Shown: positions 1 to 10,113, counted from the stretch's first letter. The stretch is 43,534 bases of DNA from Oscillospiraceae bacterium (GCA_017440545.1 JAFSGZ010000036.1:1-43534); one strand, 5' to 3'. Program-made: numbers and translations. Notes: generated from the letters alone by a model not told the origin.

Positions 1-1
1 C

Positions 2-1459
2 GCTTCTTCGGCACTTTTAAGAGGTGCAAGAGGAAACTCGGGCGTTATTCTCTCTCTTATATTCAGAGGAATATCAAAGGGCTTAAAGGGTTGTGACGAG
101 GCTTCGGCTAAGGATATTGCAAATGGACTTATGATGGGTACAGAGGCAGCTTATAAGGCTGTTATGAAGCCCACAGAAGGCACTATTTTGACAGTTATTC
201 GCAAAACCGCAAAAAAAGCACTTGCCTACTGTGAAAATGCAGGCGAAAATGAGATTGATTTTGTAGCATTTTGGGAATATGTATGCAAAGCATCTAAAGA
301 TGCTCTTGCAAAAACACCCGAAATTCTTCCTGTTCTTAAAAAAGCCGGCGTTGTTGATGCCGGTGGTAAGGGACTTACCGTTATTTTCGATGGTATGACA
401 TCTGTTTTTAAAGACGGTGTAATTGTTCCCTCTCCCGACAGCGACACCGCTTCCTCTTCAGAGGCTTCATTTAATGCTGCTGCAGAATTTGATGGTGAAA
501 TTACATTTACCTACTGTACTGAATTTATAGTTCAGCGTGAAAAAGACAAAAATCAAGAACCTCTTGCTTTAAGAGCATATTTAGAGTCTATCGGCGACAG
601 CGTTGTAGTTGTCGACGACGAAAGCATTATAAAGGTTCATGTTCATACAAACAACCCCGGAAATGCACTTCAGGAAGGTCTTAAATTCGGCTCGCTTACA
701 AATATGAAAATAGAAAATATGCGTGAGCAGCATCAAAATCAAAAGGCCGCTGAAGCTCCCAAAGATGCTAAAGCAGATTATGTTCCGGTTGACCCCGAAA
801 TAGAGTTTGGATTTGTTTCTGTTTGTGCAGGTGACGGTATTGCTCAGCTATTTACAGACCTTGGTGCTGACAAAATAGTTAGCGGTGGTCAGACAATGAA
901 CCCCAGCACAGATGACATTTTAAATGCAATTCAAGCAGTTCCTGCCAAAACAGTTTTTGTGCTTCCTAATAACAAAAACATCATTATGGCAGCAGAGCAG
1001 GCAGTTCCCCTTGCCGACAGAGAGGTTAGAGTGCTTCACACACGTACAATCCCTCAAGGCTTATCTGCAATGCTTGCATTTGATTTTGACATTGATGCTT
1101 CTCAAAACCAAATTAATATGATGAAGGCTATTGACAATGTCGGAAGCGGACAGATAACATTTGCGGCTCGTGATTCTGACTATGAAGGCCACAAGATTAA
1201 AAAGGGCGAGCTTCTTGTTATGGAAAATGGAAAGCTTTCCTTTGTTGAAAAAGAACTTGATGTAGCTTTAATTAAGCTTACTCGCTCGCTTGTTAAGAGC
1301 ACATCTTCATTTGTGACAATTATTTACGGTGAGGATGTTAGCGACAGCGATGCAGAGGCAACTGTTGAAGCATTAAAGCAGAAGCTCAGTTCTGATATTG
1401 ATGTATCACTTATAAAGGGTAACCAGCCTGTATACTACTATATAGTATCGGTTGAATAA
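2..1459 (+). CDS. fakA: Fatty acid kinase FakA / DAK2-domain protein, 5' end outside window
   Basis: The reading frame is open from the left edge, so the start lies upstream of the window; about 485 codons are present, against roughly 550 for the full family. The first visible residues (ASSALLRGARGNSGVI) are the glycine-rich nucleotide-binding stretch of the DhaL/DAK2 kinase domain, upstream of the first internal Met at 131. The C-terminal half is the FakA-type DegV-like region. In known family members FakA phosphorylates fatty acids carried by a FakB (DegV-type) protein, so that exogenous fatty acids enter phospholipid synthesis through PlsY. The order fakA then recG matches the B. subtilis yloV region, where an Asp23-family gene precedes; that gene would be outside the window. 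A hairpin terminator follows directly. Confidence 0.9.
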   Translation, partial: ASSALLRGARGNSGVILSLIFRGISKGLKGCDEASAKDIANGLMMGTEAAYKAVMKPTEGTILTVIRKTAKKALAYCENAGENEIDFVAFWEYVCKASKDALAKTPEILPVLKKAGVVDAGGKGLTVIFDGMTSVFKDGVIVPSPDSDTASSSEASFNAAAEFDGEITFTYCTEFIVQREKDKNQEPLALRAYLESIGDSVVVVDDESIIKVHVHTNNPGNALQEGLKFGSLTNMKIENMREQHQNQKAAEAPKDAKADYVPVDPEIEFGFVSVCAGDGIAQLFTDLGADKIVSGGQTMNPSTDDILNAIQAVPAKTVFVLPNNKNIIMAAEQAVPLADREVRVLHTRTIPQGLSAMLAFDFDIDASQNQINMMKAIDNVGSGQITFAARDSDYEGHKIKKGELLVMENGKLSFVEKELDVALIKLTRSLVKSTSSFVTIIYGEDVSDSDAEATVEALKQKLSSDIDVSLIKGNQPVYYYIVSVE

Positions 1460-1466
1460 GAAAGTT

Positions 1467-1500
1467 ACGGGCGATTTTTAAAAAATCGCCCGTTTATTTT
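1467..1500 (+). terminator. Intrinsic terminator after fakA
   Basis: A 13-bp inverted repeat (arm ACGGGCGATTTTT) is followed by TTATTTT. It lies between fakA and co-directional recG, only 29 bases before the recG start, with no convincing promoter in between. recG therefore probably depends on read-through. Confidence 0.75.
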
Positions 1501-1522
1501 AAATTAGGAAGGGAGAAAAAGT

Positions 1523-3562
1523 ATGAGTGCTTTAAATTTACCCATCACCTCTATAAGCGGCGTTGGGCAAAAGCGTGCGCTTTTATTTAATAAGCTTGGC
1601 ATATACACCGTCTATGACCTTATACACCATCTCCCTCGAGGATATATTGATTACTCTAACACATCCCCAATATCCAAATGTTTTATAGGTGATAGAATAA
1701 CAGTTAAGGCCACAGTTTTCTCTAAACAGGCTCCTATTAAGGTGCGCTCGGGACTTGAAATTTTCAGGGTTACTGTTTTAGATAGCGAGCAAACTGCGGC
1801 AACTGTTACAATATTTAATAATAAATTTGCCTACGAAAAGCTAAAGATAGGCGAAAAATATATCTTTTCTGGCAAACTTTCGGGCAATTTACTGCGTCCT
1901 GAAATAAGCTCTCCAACCTTTATTAAAGAGGGCGAAAGCTCTAATTTAACACCTATCTATCCTCTTACCAAAGGTCTTACAAACACAATTATATCAAATA
2001 CTGTTAAAAGAGCTCTTTTACTTTTAAAAAATGAGCCTAATTTACCCATTTCAGATGCTATGCTAAAAAAGCTTGACGCTTTTAAAACCCAAACGCCATA
2101 TTCTGACATTCATTTTCCAAGAAGCCTAAAAGCTTCTGAAAATGCAAAAAAGCTTTTTATATTTGAAGAGCTATTGTGCCTACAGCTTGGAATGGCAGGG
2201 CTTAAAAACAGAGCAAAAAGAAAAAGTGAGTTTGTTTTTTCTTTTACAGATTTAAGTGATTTTTACAATTCTCTTCCCTTTTCACCAACAAATGCTCAAA
2301 AAAAAGCAATTTTTAGTGCCATAAATGATATTACAAGTGGAAACTGTATGAATAGGCTACTTCAAGGAGATGTAGGCTCGGGTAAAACGCTTGTTGCGGC
2401 GGCACTTTTTTATCTGAGTGCTAAAAATGGCTATCAAGCTTCTATTATGGCGCCCACAGAAATTTTATCGCTTCAGCACTATAAAACCCTTAAAAATATG
2501 CTTGAGCCGTTTCATATTGTTGTTGAAGTTTTAACCGGCTCTACCACTAAAAAACAAAGAGAACGCCTCTTTGAAAGGCTTAAAAATGGTGAAATTGACA
2601 TTTTATGCGGCACCCACGCGCTTATTGAAAAATCAGTTGAATTTAATAATTTAGCGCTTGTTATAACCGACGAACAGCACCGATTTGGAGTTAAACAGCG
2701 AGCAGAATTTATAAAAAAAGGCGGATACCCGCACACTCTTATTATGTCGGCAACACCTATCCCCCGTTCACTTGCGCTTACTATTTACGGTGACCTTGAT
2801 ATTTCGGTTTTAGACGAGCTTCCGCTTGGTCGAAAGAAAATAAAAACTTATGTAATAGACAGCAATAAGCGTCTTCGTTCCTATAATTTTTTAAGGCAAC
2901 ATATTAATTTAGGCAGGCAGGTTTACATAGTTTGCCCTGCTGTTGAAGAAAGTGAGCTTGATTTAGCTTCAGTTAACGAATATTATGACAGCATAAAATC
3001 CTATTTGGGTGAATTTGAAATCGAGCTTTTGCACGGCAAAATGAAATCAAAGCAAAAAGATGAAATTATGAGTCGTTTCAGAAGCGGTGAAATTGACATT
3101 TTAATTTCTACAACCGTTATAGAGGTTGGAATTGATGTTCCAAATGCAAACATTATGCTTATAGAAAACGCCGAGCGATTTGGTTTATCACAGCTTCATC
3201 AACTAAGAGGCAGGGTTGGCAGAGGCGAGTTTGAGTCGTTTTGTATACTTGTTTCCGACTCAAAAAGCGAAAATGCAAATGAGCGTCTTTCTATTATGCA
3301 AAAGCATAGTGACGGATTCGAAATTTCAAATTATGATTTGAAGTTAAGAGGTCCCGGAAACTTTTTCGGTGAATGTCAGCACGGACTTCCGCCACTGAAA
3401 ATTGCAGATTTGCTTTCTGATTCTAAAATGCTTGATACTGTTAGAAAATGCGCAAGCGAAATTTTAGAAATTGACCCGAGGCTTAATTTAGAAGAACACA
3501 AAGAGCTTAAGCAAAGTGTAAATTCACTCTTTAAAAAATTAAGCTTTCAAAAAAGTAATTAA
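1523..3562 (+). CDS. recG: ATP-dependent DNA helicase RecG
   Basis: RecG is a superfamily 2 helicase that remodels stalled replication forks and Holliday junctions in the cytoplasm. The 679-residue product has the usual family length. The N-terminal wedge/OB domain spans about residues 1-230. The motor follows, with Walker A GDVGSGKT (residues 282-289), the DEQH box at 383-386, a 'SATPIPRS' motif and a second RecA-like domain ending in 'QLRGRVGRG'. The ATG start is supported by a purine-rich site (GGAAGGGAG) about 8 bases upstream. It follows fakA, and a bidirectional terminator separates it from the convergent ECF S-component gene. No key residue is missing. Confidence 0.97.
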   Translation: MSALNLPITSISGVGQKRALLFNKLGIYTVYDLIHHLPRGYIDYSNTSPISKCFIGDRITVKATVFSKQAPIKVRSGLEIFRVTVLDSEQTAATVTIFNNKFAYEKLKIGEKYIFSGKLSGNLLRPEISSPTFIKEGESSNLTPIYPLTKGLTNTIISNTVKRALLLLKNEPNLPISDAMLKKLDAFKTQTPYSDIHFPRSLKASENAKKLFIFEELLCLQLGMAGLKNRAKRKSEFVFSFTDLSDFYNSLPFSPTNAQKKAIFSAINDITSGNCMNRLLQGDVGSGKTLVAAALFYLSAKNGYQASIMAPTEILSLQHYKTLKNMLEPFHIVVEVLTGSTTKKQRERLFERLKNGEIDILCGTHALIEKSVEFNNLALVITDEQHRFGVKQRAEFIKKGGYPHTLIMSATPIPRSLALTIYGDLDISVLDELPLGRKKIKTYVIDSNKRLRSYNFLRQHINLGRQVYIVCPAVEESELDLASVNEYYDSIKSYLGEFEIELLHGKMKSKQKDEIMSRFRSGEIDILISTTVIEVGIDVPNANIMLIENAERFGLSQLHQLRGRVGRGEFESFCILVSDSKSENANERLSIMQKHSDGFEISNYDLKLRGPGNFFGECQHGLPPLKIADLLSDSKMLDTVRKCASEILEIDPRLNLEEHKELKQSVNSLFKKLSFQKSN

Positions 3563-3599
3563 AAAGCTCTATCCGCATAAAACGGATAGAGCTTTTTTA
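3561..3599. terminator. Bidirectional terminator between recG and the pyrH-polC operon
   Basis: A near-perfect hairpin (arm AAAAAGCTCTATCCG, loop about 7 bases) has an A-tract on one side and a T-tract on the other. It can stop transcription from recG on the + strand and from the long - strand operon, whose last gene ends at 3600. Confidence 0.85.
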
Positions 3600-4097
3600 T
3601 TATTTAATTAATTTTGTTTTGTTTAAAATCAATATAAGCAAAACAGCTATAACAGCTGAAACTGCACCTTGAACCGCATTAAATGCCAAGGCAGCTATTC
3701 TTACTTCTAAAGAATACAAAATGCTTTCGTATAAAAAATATCCTACAGGCATAATTATTTCACAGCAGAATGCTGATAAAGAAAGTGGCGCGATACTGGT
3801 TTTGTTTTTAAATCTATTTAATACCATAATGAAAATTATAGGCATCAAACCTTTTATTACTAATGTTGCAGGAGCATAAAAAACATATCCTGACAGTACA
3901 TCAGCAAGTGCTGAACCAACTGCTGCTGACATTATACAGTACGGCTTTTTTAAGTAAAATGCAGAAAGTATGACAAATACATCACCAAGATTAACATATC
4001 CAATTACAAGCGGCACCCTTATAAATAAAGTTGCAACAAGTGTCAATGCTGCAAAAAGTGCTGTAGTTACAATCTGCATAGTTTTATTTTGTTTCAT
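3600..4097 (-). CDS. ECF transporter S component (substrate-binding membrane subunit)
   Basis: This is a 165-residue, very hydrophobic protein with about five or six predicted helices. It begins MKQNKTMQIVTTALFAALTL, the usual N-terminus of small ECF S components, which bind a vitamin or micronutrient and work with a shared EcfA/A'/T module. It contains 'YVNLGDVFVILSAF', typical of the family PF07155 (DUF1393)-like group. The open frame extends upstream to 4172 inside the neighbouring gene. The Met at 4097 is preferred because an AGAGATGG-type ribosome site lies just before it and the family N-terminus starts there. No energy-coupling genes are in the window, so it must share a module encoded elsewhere. 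The substrate cannot be told from sequence alone. It is probably the last gene of the polC operon. Confidence 0.8.
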   Translation of the reverse strand: MKQNKTMQIVTTALFAALTLVATLFIRVPLVIGYVNLGDVFVILSAFYLKKPYCIMSAAVGSALADVLSGYVFYAPATLVIKGLMPIIFIMVLNRFKNKTSIAPLSLSAFCCEIIMPVGYFLYESILYSLEVRIAALAFNAVQGAVSAVIAVLLILILNKTKLIK

Positions 4098-4122
4098 ATT
4101 ACCATCTCTGTCTCTATAAGAA

Positions 4123-4737
4123 TTATTTTTTCTTTTTATTTGACTTAAAAAATATTTTACTTTCAAGTTCAAAGCCTATTCTTCCAAGATAATAAGGAAG
4201 CTGAGCTATAGGAACCATAAGTGTGGGCACAAAAACTGCCAAAATTGCCTGCCAAGGCTGTGCAGTTGAAGTAGCAATTTCGATTTTTCCAATCTCTGCG
4301 GCACCACCTGTTGCTACAGGGAGAAGAAATGTGTAAAGTCCCCAGAACTGCGAAGAAAGAGCTCTTAAAAGTCCTGTTATATCGGGGATTAAATCGAATG
4401 TCATAAGCATCATTAAAACTGACATAATGTAGTACGGAATCGCCGCAATTAAGCCAATTATAAGTCCGCGCCAGATTGGATACTTTGCTTGACCTAGGCG
4501 GTTTAACTGTGCGTCATTATGACCTGTATCCCACAAAAGACCATAAAAGAATATAAGCTGGCAGAAAAGACCTACGACCTGCATAATAATTCTTGTTCCA
4601 ACTGCATCGCCTGCAAAAAACTTATCTGTTGCAATTACTACTATAAGGCAGTTTAACATAAAACTTATAATACTGCTAAAAAATGACATAAGCATTGCTT
4701 TTGCAGAAATAAACCAAATTGATTTTTTATTGTTCAT
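4123..4737 (-). CDS. Polytopic membrane protein of unknown function
   Basis: A 204-residue protein with about five hydrophobic segments (near residues 12-37, 48-70, 90-115, 130-150 and 160-185) and a lysine-rich C-terminal end (SNKKKK), which suggests a cytoplasmic C-terminus. No family was recognised. A YIP1-like fold was considered from the helix count but no motif supports it. It starts 20 bases after polC ends, with an AAAGGATG ribosome site and no terminator between, so it is probably co-transcribed with polC and with the ECF S component that follows. The pairing with an S component may hint at a transport-related or membrane-organising role, but that is only context. Confidence 0.75.
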   Translation of the reverse strand: MNNKKSIWFISAKAMLMSFFSSIISFMLNCLIVVIATDKFFAGDAVGTRIIMQVVGLFCQLIFFYGLLWDTGHNDAQLNRLGQAKYPIWRGLIIGLIAAIPYYIMSVLMMLMTFDLIPDITGLLRALSSQFWGLYTFLLPVATGGAAEIGKIEIATSTAQPWQAILAVFVPTLMVPIAQLPYYLGRIGFELESKIFFKSNKKKK

Positions 4738-4757
4738 TTAATACACATCCTTTTAGT

Positions 4758-7700
4758 TTAGAAAAATGAAAATTGGTCTGACTTTGGCAAATCGCCAAAG
4801 GCATTCATTCTTTCAAGGGTTTCGACTATTCCCTTTGAAGTTTTTGTTTTTGCGGTGAAATCCTCAATCGAATAAAATTCTTTATCTTTTATACTGTTAT
4901 AAAGTGCATCTGCTGCCATTTCACCTATACCATCGATACAGTTAAACGGAAGCCTTATTTTGCCGTCCTCTACCCTATAAATTGTGGCATGTGACTTTTT
5001 GATATTAACCGGCAAAAATTCAACTTTGCGACAAAGAGCCTCATTTATTGTTAAAAGCAAATCAAGTGTATCGTGGTCCTTATTCTCAGCGGTTTTATTT
5101 TTTATCATTTCTTTAAGCTCTATAATACGGTTTCGAGCGGCGTTTTTACCACCGAGAGTTGCTTCAACATCAAGTGCACCACCACGCACCGTTAAATATG
5201 ATGCGTAAAACTCAACCGGTTTATACAGCTTATACCAGCCAAGCCTTACTGCCGCAATAACATAAGCAGCGGCGTGAGCTTTAGGGAACATATATTTAAT
5301 TTTTAGACACGAGTCAATATACCACTCGGGAACATTATTATCGCGCATAGTTTTTTTATGCTCGTCGGTTAAATCCTTTGGTGCTTTTCCCTTTCTTACG
5401 ATTTCCATTATCTTAAATGCCATATCGTTAGGAACGCCCTTATGGATTAAGTAAACCATTATAGAGTCACGAGTTCCGATAACCTCGGAAATTGTGCAGG
5501 TGCCGTTTTTAATTAAATCCTGTGCGTTTGAAAGCCATACGTCCGTACCGTGCGAAAGGCCTGAAATTTGAAGTAAATCAGAAAACTTTTTAGGCTGTGC
5601 CTCTATAAGCATCTGCTTTACAAAGTTGGTGCCCATTTCAGGAAGTCCGAGGCTGCCCGTTTCAAAGAATATATCCTCTGCGGTAACGCCGAGTTCCTTA
5701 GGGCTTGTGAAAAGACTCATAACTTTAGGGTCACAGGTATCAACAGAGGTTACCTTTATACCCGTTAAATCCTCAACATACTTATAGTGAGTTGGCACAA
5801 CGTGACCTAAACAGTCGAGCTTTAAAATAGTATCGTGAAGCGAATGGAAGTCGAAGTGTGTGGTTACAACCTCACTATCGCTTTTATTTGCAGGGTGCTG
5901 AATCGGAGTAAAATCGTAAACATCGTAGCCGTTTGGAATTACAACCATTCCACCAGGGTGCTGACCGGTTGTTTTTTTGATACCGGTACAGCCATTTGTA
6001 AGACGCTGAACTTCGGCAGGAGAAAATCTAATTTCGTGTTCTTCCTGAAACTTTTTAACATAACCATAGGCTATTTTATCCTTAATTGCCGAAATTGTGC
6101 CGGCTTTAAATACGTTATCGTGGCCGAAAAGTTCCTCTGTGTATCTATGTGCCCTACTTTGATATTCACTTGCAAAGTTAAGGTCGATATCAGGAGATTT
6201 ATCACCTTTAAATCCCAAGAAGGTTTCAAAGGGAATGTCGTGTCCGTCACGATTTAAATCCTCATTACAACGGGGGCATTTTTTTGGCGGAAGGTCAAAT
6301 CCCGAGCCAACCGAGCCATCGTCAAACACCTCAAAATACTTGCACTTAGAGCAAATATAGTGCGGCACCAAGGGATTTACCTCAGAAATACCTGCCATTG
6401 TGGCAACGAATGACGAGCCAACTGAACCACGCGAGCCCACTAAATAGCCATCCTCTTCCGATTTCCAAACAAGCTTTTGAGCAATGATATACAAAACGGC
6501 GAAGCCGTTTTTAATAATAGAATCAAGCTCTTTATTAAGTCTCGTTTCAACAATCTCAGGGAGAGGGTCACCATAAATTTCTTTGGCACGCTTATGAGTA
6601 ATTTCGGTCAGTGTTTCTTCACTTCCCTCAATTGACGGTGGGTAGGTGCCTCTTGGGATAGGTCTAACCTCTTTTTCAACCATATCAGCAATTTTATTTG
6701 TGTTTTCAACAACTATTTCATACGCCTTTTGCTCATCTAAATAGGAAAATTCCGAAAACATTTCATCGGTTGTTCTGAAATAAAGAGGTGCTTGTTCTTC
6801 TATATCGCTTTTGCCCTCTGCAGGCTGAACAATTTTTCTGAAAATTGCTTGGTCGGGCGATTTAAAGTGAACATCACCTGTGGCAACAACGGGAATTGAA
6901 AGCTCTTCGCCCAATGAAATAATAGTTTTATTAAACTCTTTTACTATTTCGATGCTTGAAACCTTTTTATCTCTTACCAAAAATTCGTTATTGCCAAGCG
7001 GCTGAATTTCAAGGTAATCATAAAATTTAGCTATTTCCAAAAGTTCACTGTGGCTCTTGCCGTCAAAAACTGCCTCATAAAGCTCACCATCAACGCAGGC
7101 ACTACCGATAATAAGTCCCTCACGATGCTTTATAAGCTCACTTTTTGGAATTAACGGTTTTCTAAAGAAGTAATTTAGGTGTGCCATTGACACAAGCTTA
7201 TATAAATTTTTAAGACCTACGCTGTTTTTGACGAGAATTGTCATATGATTAGGGTGAAGCTTTCTAGGGTCAATCTTTCCAAATTTTTCTTTTATATCAC
7301 TTATTTTATTTACATCAAATTCTTTTTTGAGCTTTGTACACATCGCTCTGAAAATATCGGAAAGAACCTGAGCATCATCACAAGCTCTATGGTGATTAAA
7401 GGGCGGGAATTTTAAAAACTTTGAAACGCTGTCAAGCGTTACTCTTTTAAGTTCCGGATAAAGATTTCTTAAAATAGGAACTGTATCAAGTGAAGTAAAA
7501 TCATAAGGTAAATTGTTTCTATTTGCAACTGCCTTTAAAAATCCCGTATCAAACGGCGCATTATGTGCAATTAAAATTTTACTGCTACCACAGAATTTTA
7601 AAAACTTTTCATACGCTTCTTTTTCATCGGGCGCATCCTTTACCATATCGTCGGTTATTGATGTAAGCTCACTTATATGCTTTGGAATGGGCATATTGGG

Positions 7701-9059
7701 ATTTACAAAGGTGTTGAAAACCTCTGTTACATCGCCGTTTTTAATTTTAACAGCACCAATTTCAGTTATTCTTTCAAACTGAGCATTAAGACCTGTTGTT
7801 TCAAGGTCGAAAACTATCATTTCATCGCTCAAATTGGCATCGTGCTCACCCACTATGCTTGAAACAAAGTCGTTTACAAAATAAGCTTCTACGCCGTAGA
7901 TTACCTTAAAATCGGGGTCTTTTTTCCAGATTTTTTCAACCGTGTTCATAGCTTCGGGAAAAGCCTGAACAACGCCGTGGTCGGTTATTGCGATAGCCTT
8001 ATGTCCCCATTCATGCGCCTGCATAATTAAGGATTCGGGAGATGAAACGGCGTCTTGTTCCGAAAAGGTTGTATGTAAATGAAGCTCTACACGTTTATTT
8101 TGTGAGAGATCCATCTTTTTTTCTTTTTGAATTGTATTAATTTTGCGGGGCTTTATAATATACTCGCCTGCATATTCATCGAGGACATAGCTACCTTCTA
8201 CCAAAATAGTTTGTCCTTCTTTAATGCTCGGCACCTTGCTTTCACCATCGTTTTTTACAAAAGCTTTAACGGTGGCAGAATCGGTTCCATCGGTTATATA
8301 AAATGTAAAAATTGTGCTTTCGCCGTTTTTAATATCACGGCTTGAGATAAAAAATACATCTCCGAATACAACCGCCTCGCGAAGCGCGGGGGTTAGTGTT
8401 GCTATTGGAAAAGGCTTCTTTTTAATTTTTACGTTGCCTAAAATAAGCTCGCTATCATCTTGTACCTCGGGAGCTTCAAATGGCTTATCATATTTAGGAC
8501 GCTCTGCCTTTTCAGTTACTACCTCTTTTTTCTGTGGCGGATTAACATATACAACTTTTTCAACATAAGTCTCAACTGTATTTTGAGCTATATCGTTTTG
8601 CTCGTTAAGTTCAACCTTAACATTTATTTTAAACCACTCTGAAATGATATTTGAAGCCTCATTACTGCAATAGTTTTTCTCTAATATTTCTTTTCCGCCG
8701 TGGCTTAAATTTATATAAAAAATATTTTCCTCTATTTTTGCAGTTGCTCCTGAGAAAAAGCCGTTTACTGTTTTTCCTCTAAATTTAAGTTCATCTATAA
8801 GGTACTCTAAAATATCCTCATTAAAGAGGCTTTTATCAAAACTCGGAACAAACCTTACCCTTCTGTTTAAAGCGGCAGAGAGCTGTTTTTCGCACTCCAA
8901 AACAGCATTTACAGGCGGCACAAAGCTAAGGTCGACTAATATTTTTACAAAGTCGCCTTTTTCGTTTACATCTATATGCGTAACACTTGTGCTTTGAAAT
9001 GCTTCAATGAGCTCGTCAGAGAGAAAGCTACTGAACATATCTCTGAAATTTGCCTTCAT
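4758..9059 (-). CDS. polC: DNA polymerase III alpha subunit, Gram-positive PolC type with 3'-5' exonuclease
   Basis: PolC is the essential leading-strand replicase of low-GC Gram-positives. The 1433-residue product has the full family architecture. An N-terminal domain covers residues 1-200. An OB domain is at about 230-310. The PHP domain begins at HLHT (327-330) and is interrupted by the DnaQ-type proofreading exonuclease, whose first metal motif is FDLETTGL (417-424). PHP resumes with KLHPNHMTIL. A four-cysteine zinc site (CSKC...CPRC) precedes the polymerase core, where PDIDLNF (about residue 955) carries catalytic aspartates. The ATG start lies 13 bases after ispG. Being at the end of a lipid/isoprenoid operon is the usual clostridial and bacillar arrangement. 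No anomaly seen. Confidence 0.98.
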   Translation of the reverse strand: MKANFRDMFSSFLSDELIEAFQSTSVTHIDVNEKGDFVKILVDLSFVPPVNAVLECEKQLSAALNRRVRFVPSFDKSLFNEDILEYLIDELKFRGKTVNGFFSGATAKIEENIFYINLSHGGKEILEKNYCSNEASNIISEWFKINVKVELNEQNDIAQNTVETYVEKVVYVNPPQKKEVVTEKAERPKYDKPFEAPEVQDDSELILGNVKIKKKPFPIATLTPALREAVVFGDVFFISSRDIKNGESTIFTFYITDGTDSATVKAFVKNDGESKVPSIKEGQTILVEGSYVLDEYAGEYIIKPRKINTIQKEKKMDLSQNKRVELHLHTTFSEQDAVSSPESLIMQAHEWGHKAIAITDHGVVQAFPEAMNTVEKIWKKDPDFKVIYGVEAYFVNDFVSSIVGEHDANLSDEMIVFDLETTGLNAQFERITEIGAVKIKNGDVTEVFNTFVNPNMPIPKHISELTSITDDMVKDAPDEKEAYEKFLKFCGSSKILIAHNAPFDTGFLKAVANRNNLPYDFTSLDTVPILRNLYPELKRVTLDSVSKFLKFPPFNHHRACDDAQVLSDIFRAMCTKLKKEFDVNKISDIKEKFGKIDPRKLHPNHMTILVKNSVGLKNLYKLVSMAHLNYFFRKPLIPKSELIKHREGLIIGSACVDGELYEAVFDGKSHSELLEIAKFYDYLEIQPLGNNEFLVRDKKVSSIEIVKEFNKTIISLGEELSIPVVATGDVHFKSPDQAIFRKIVQPAEGKSDIEEQAPLYFRTTDEMFSEFSYLDEQKAYEIVVENTNKIADMVEKEVRPIPRGTYPPSIEGSEETLTEITHKRAKEIYGDPLPEIVETRLNKELDSIIKNGFAVLYIIAQKLVWKSEEDGYLVGSRGSVGSSFVATMAGISEVNPLVPHYICSKCKYFEVFDDGSVGSGFDLPPKKCPRCNEDLNRDGHDIPFETFLGFKGDKSPDIDLNFASEYQSRAHRYTEELFGHDNVFKAGTISAIKDKIAYGYVKKFQEEHEIRFSPAEVQRLTNGCTGIKKTTGQHPGGMVVIPNGYDVYDFTPIQHPANKSDSEVVTTHFDFHSLHDTILKLDCLGHVVPTHYKYVEDLTGIKVTSVDTCDPKVMSLFTSPKELGVTAEDIFFETGSLGLPEMGTNFVKQMLIEAQPKKFSDLLQISGLSHGTDVWLSNAQDLIKNGTCTISEVIGTRDSIMVYLIHKGVPNDMAFKIMEIVRKGKAPKDLTDEHKKTMRDNNVPEWYIDSCLKIKYMFPKAHAAAYVIAAVRLGWYKLYKPVEFYASYLTVRGGALDVEATLGGKNAARNRIIELKEMIKNKTAENKDHDTLDLLLTINEALCRKVEFLPVNIKKSHATIYRVEDGKIRLPFNCIDGIGEMAADALYNSIKDKEFYSIEDFTAKTKTSKGIVETLERMNAFGDLPKSDQFSFF

Positions 9060-9072
9060 TTAAAGTCCCTAC

Positions 9073-10113
9073 TTACATTTTATTTATTTCTTCCAATAGT
9101 TCTTTTACTATATCTTTTTCATTAATTTTTCTTATAATTTCGCCTTTTTTAAATAGCATCGCGCACTTATCGCCGCCTGCTATTCCTATATCTGCATCAG
9201 AGGCTTCCCCCGGTCCGTTTACAACACAGCCCATTATTGCAACCTTAATAGGTTTATTTACACTGCTAAGTGCCTCTTCGACCTCTCTGCATATACCTAT
9301 TAAATCAATTTTTGTTCTGCCGCAGGTTGGGCAGGAAACAATCTGAATTGATTTTTCAAGGCCTATGGATTTTAATATATCGTGTCCTGCGTAAACTTCA
9401 TTTACAGGGTCATCGGTTAAAGAAACTCTGATTGTGTCACCTATACCGTCACAAAGAAGCGAACCAATGCCAATAGAGGATTTTATAATTCCCATTTTAG
9501 AGGTTCCAGCCTCGGTTACTCCTAAATGCAGAGGGTAATTATATTTTTCACTCATAAGTCTATATGACTTTATTGTTTTTATGACATCGGATGATTTTAT
9601 TGAAATTACTATATTATCAAAGTCAAAGCTCTCGAGCATTTGAGCCTGCTTTACTGCACTTTCGCAAAGTGCTTCTGCTGTGACTTTACCGTACTTTGCT
9701 AATATCTCCTTATCAAGTGAACCCGAATTTACGCCTATTCTGATAGGAATATTATGAATTCTGCAGGCGTCAGCTACTTTTTTGACTCTATCGCTGCTGC
9801 CTATATTTCCTGGGTTAATTCTTATTTTATCAACACCCGCGGCGGCACATTCAAGAGCAATTTTGTAATCAAAGTGAATATCGGCAACAAGCGGAATTGT
9901 TATTTTATTTTTAATTGCCTCAATAAGTCTTACGCTTTCCAAATTAGGCACAGAAACCCTTACAATATCGCAGCCTGCCTTTTCAAGTCTTACTGCCTGA
10001 TTTACATTTCCCTCAATATCAGAGGCAATAACATTTAGCATAGACTGAACTGCAATTTTGTTGCCGTTTCCTATTTTTATATTACCGATTTTAATTTCCT
10101 TTGATTTTGTCAT
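9073..10113 (-). CDS. ispG: (E)-4-hydroxy-3-methylbut-2-enyl-diphosphate synthase
   Basis: IspG (GcpE) is the 4Fe-4S enzyme that converts MEcPP to HMBPP in the MEP isoprenoid pathway. The 346-residue protein has the compact TIM-barrel plus C-terminal cluster domain of most bacteria. The cluster cysteines are visible in SCPTCGRTKIDLIG and in CVVNGPGEASDADIG. It lies 12 bases after rseP and 13 before polC. With dxr in the same operon it points to the MEP route rather than mevalonate for making undecaprenyl phosphate through UppS, which is also encoded here. Confidence 0.96.
   Translation of the reverse strand: MTKSKEIKIGNIKIGNGNKIAVQSMLNVIASDIEGNVNQAVRLEKAGCDIVRVSVPNLESVRLIEAIKNKITIPLVADIHFDYKIALECAAAGVDKIRINPGNIGSSDRVKKVADACRIHNIPIRIGVNSGSLDKEILAKYGKVTAEALCESAVKQAQMLESFDFDNIVISIKSSDVIKTIKSYRLMSEKYNYPLHLGVTEAGTSKMGIIKSSIGIGSLLCDGIGDTIRVSLTDDPVNEVYAGHDILKSIGLEKSIQIVSCPTCGRTKIDLIGICREVEEALSSVNKPIKVAIMGCVVNGPGEASDADIGIAGGDKCAMLFKKGEIIRKINEKDIVKELLEEINKM

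Noticed and set aside
4098..4172. A longer start for the ECF S component (4172)
   Set aside because: It would run into the upstream gene and add a polar tail; a ribosome site and the family N-terminus support 4097.
5835..6257. A 140-codon open frame on the + strand opposite polC
   Set aside because: It lies wholly inside the polymerase core of polC on the other strand, has no ribosome site and its translation shows no recognisable pattern. It is a shadow frame.
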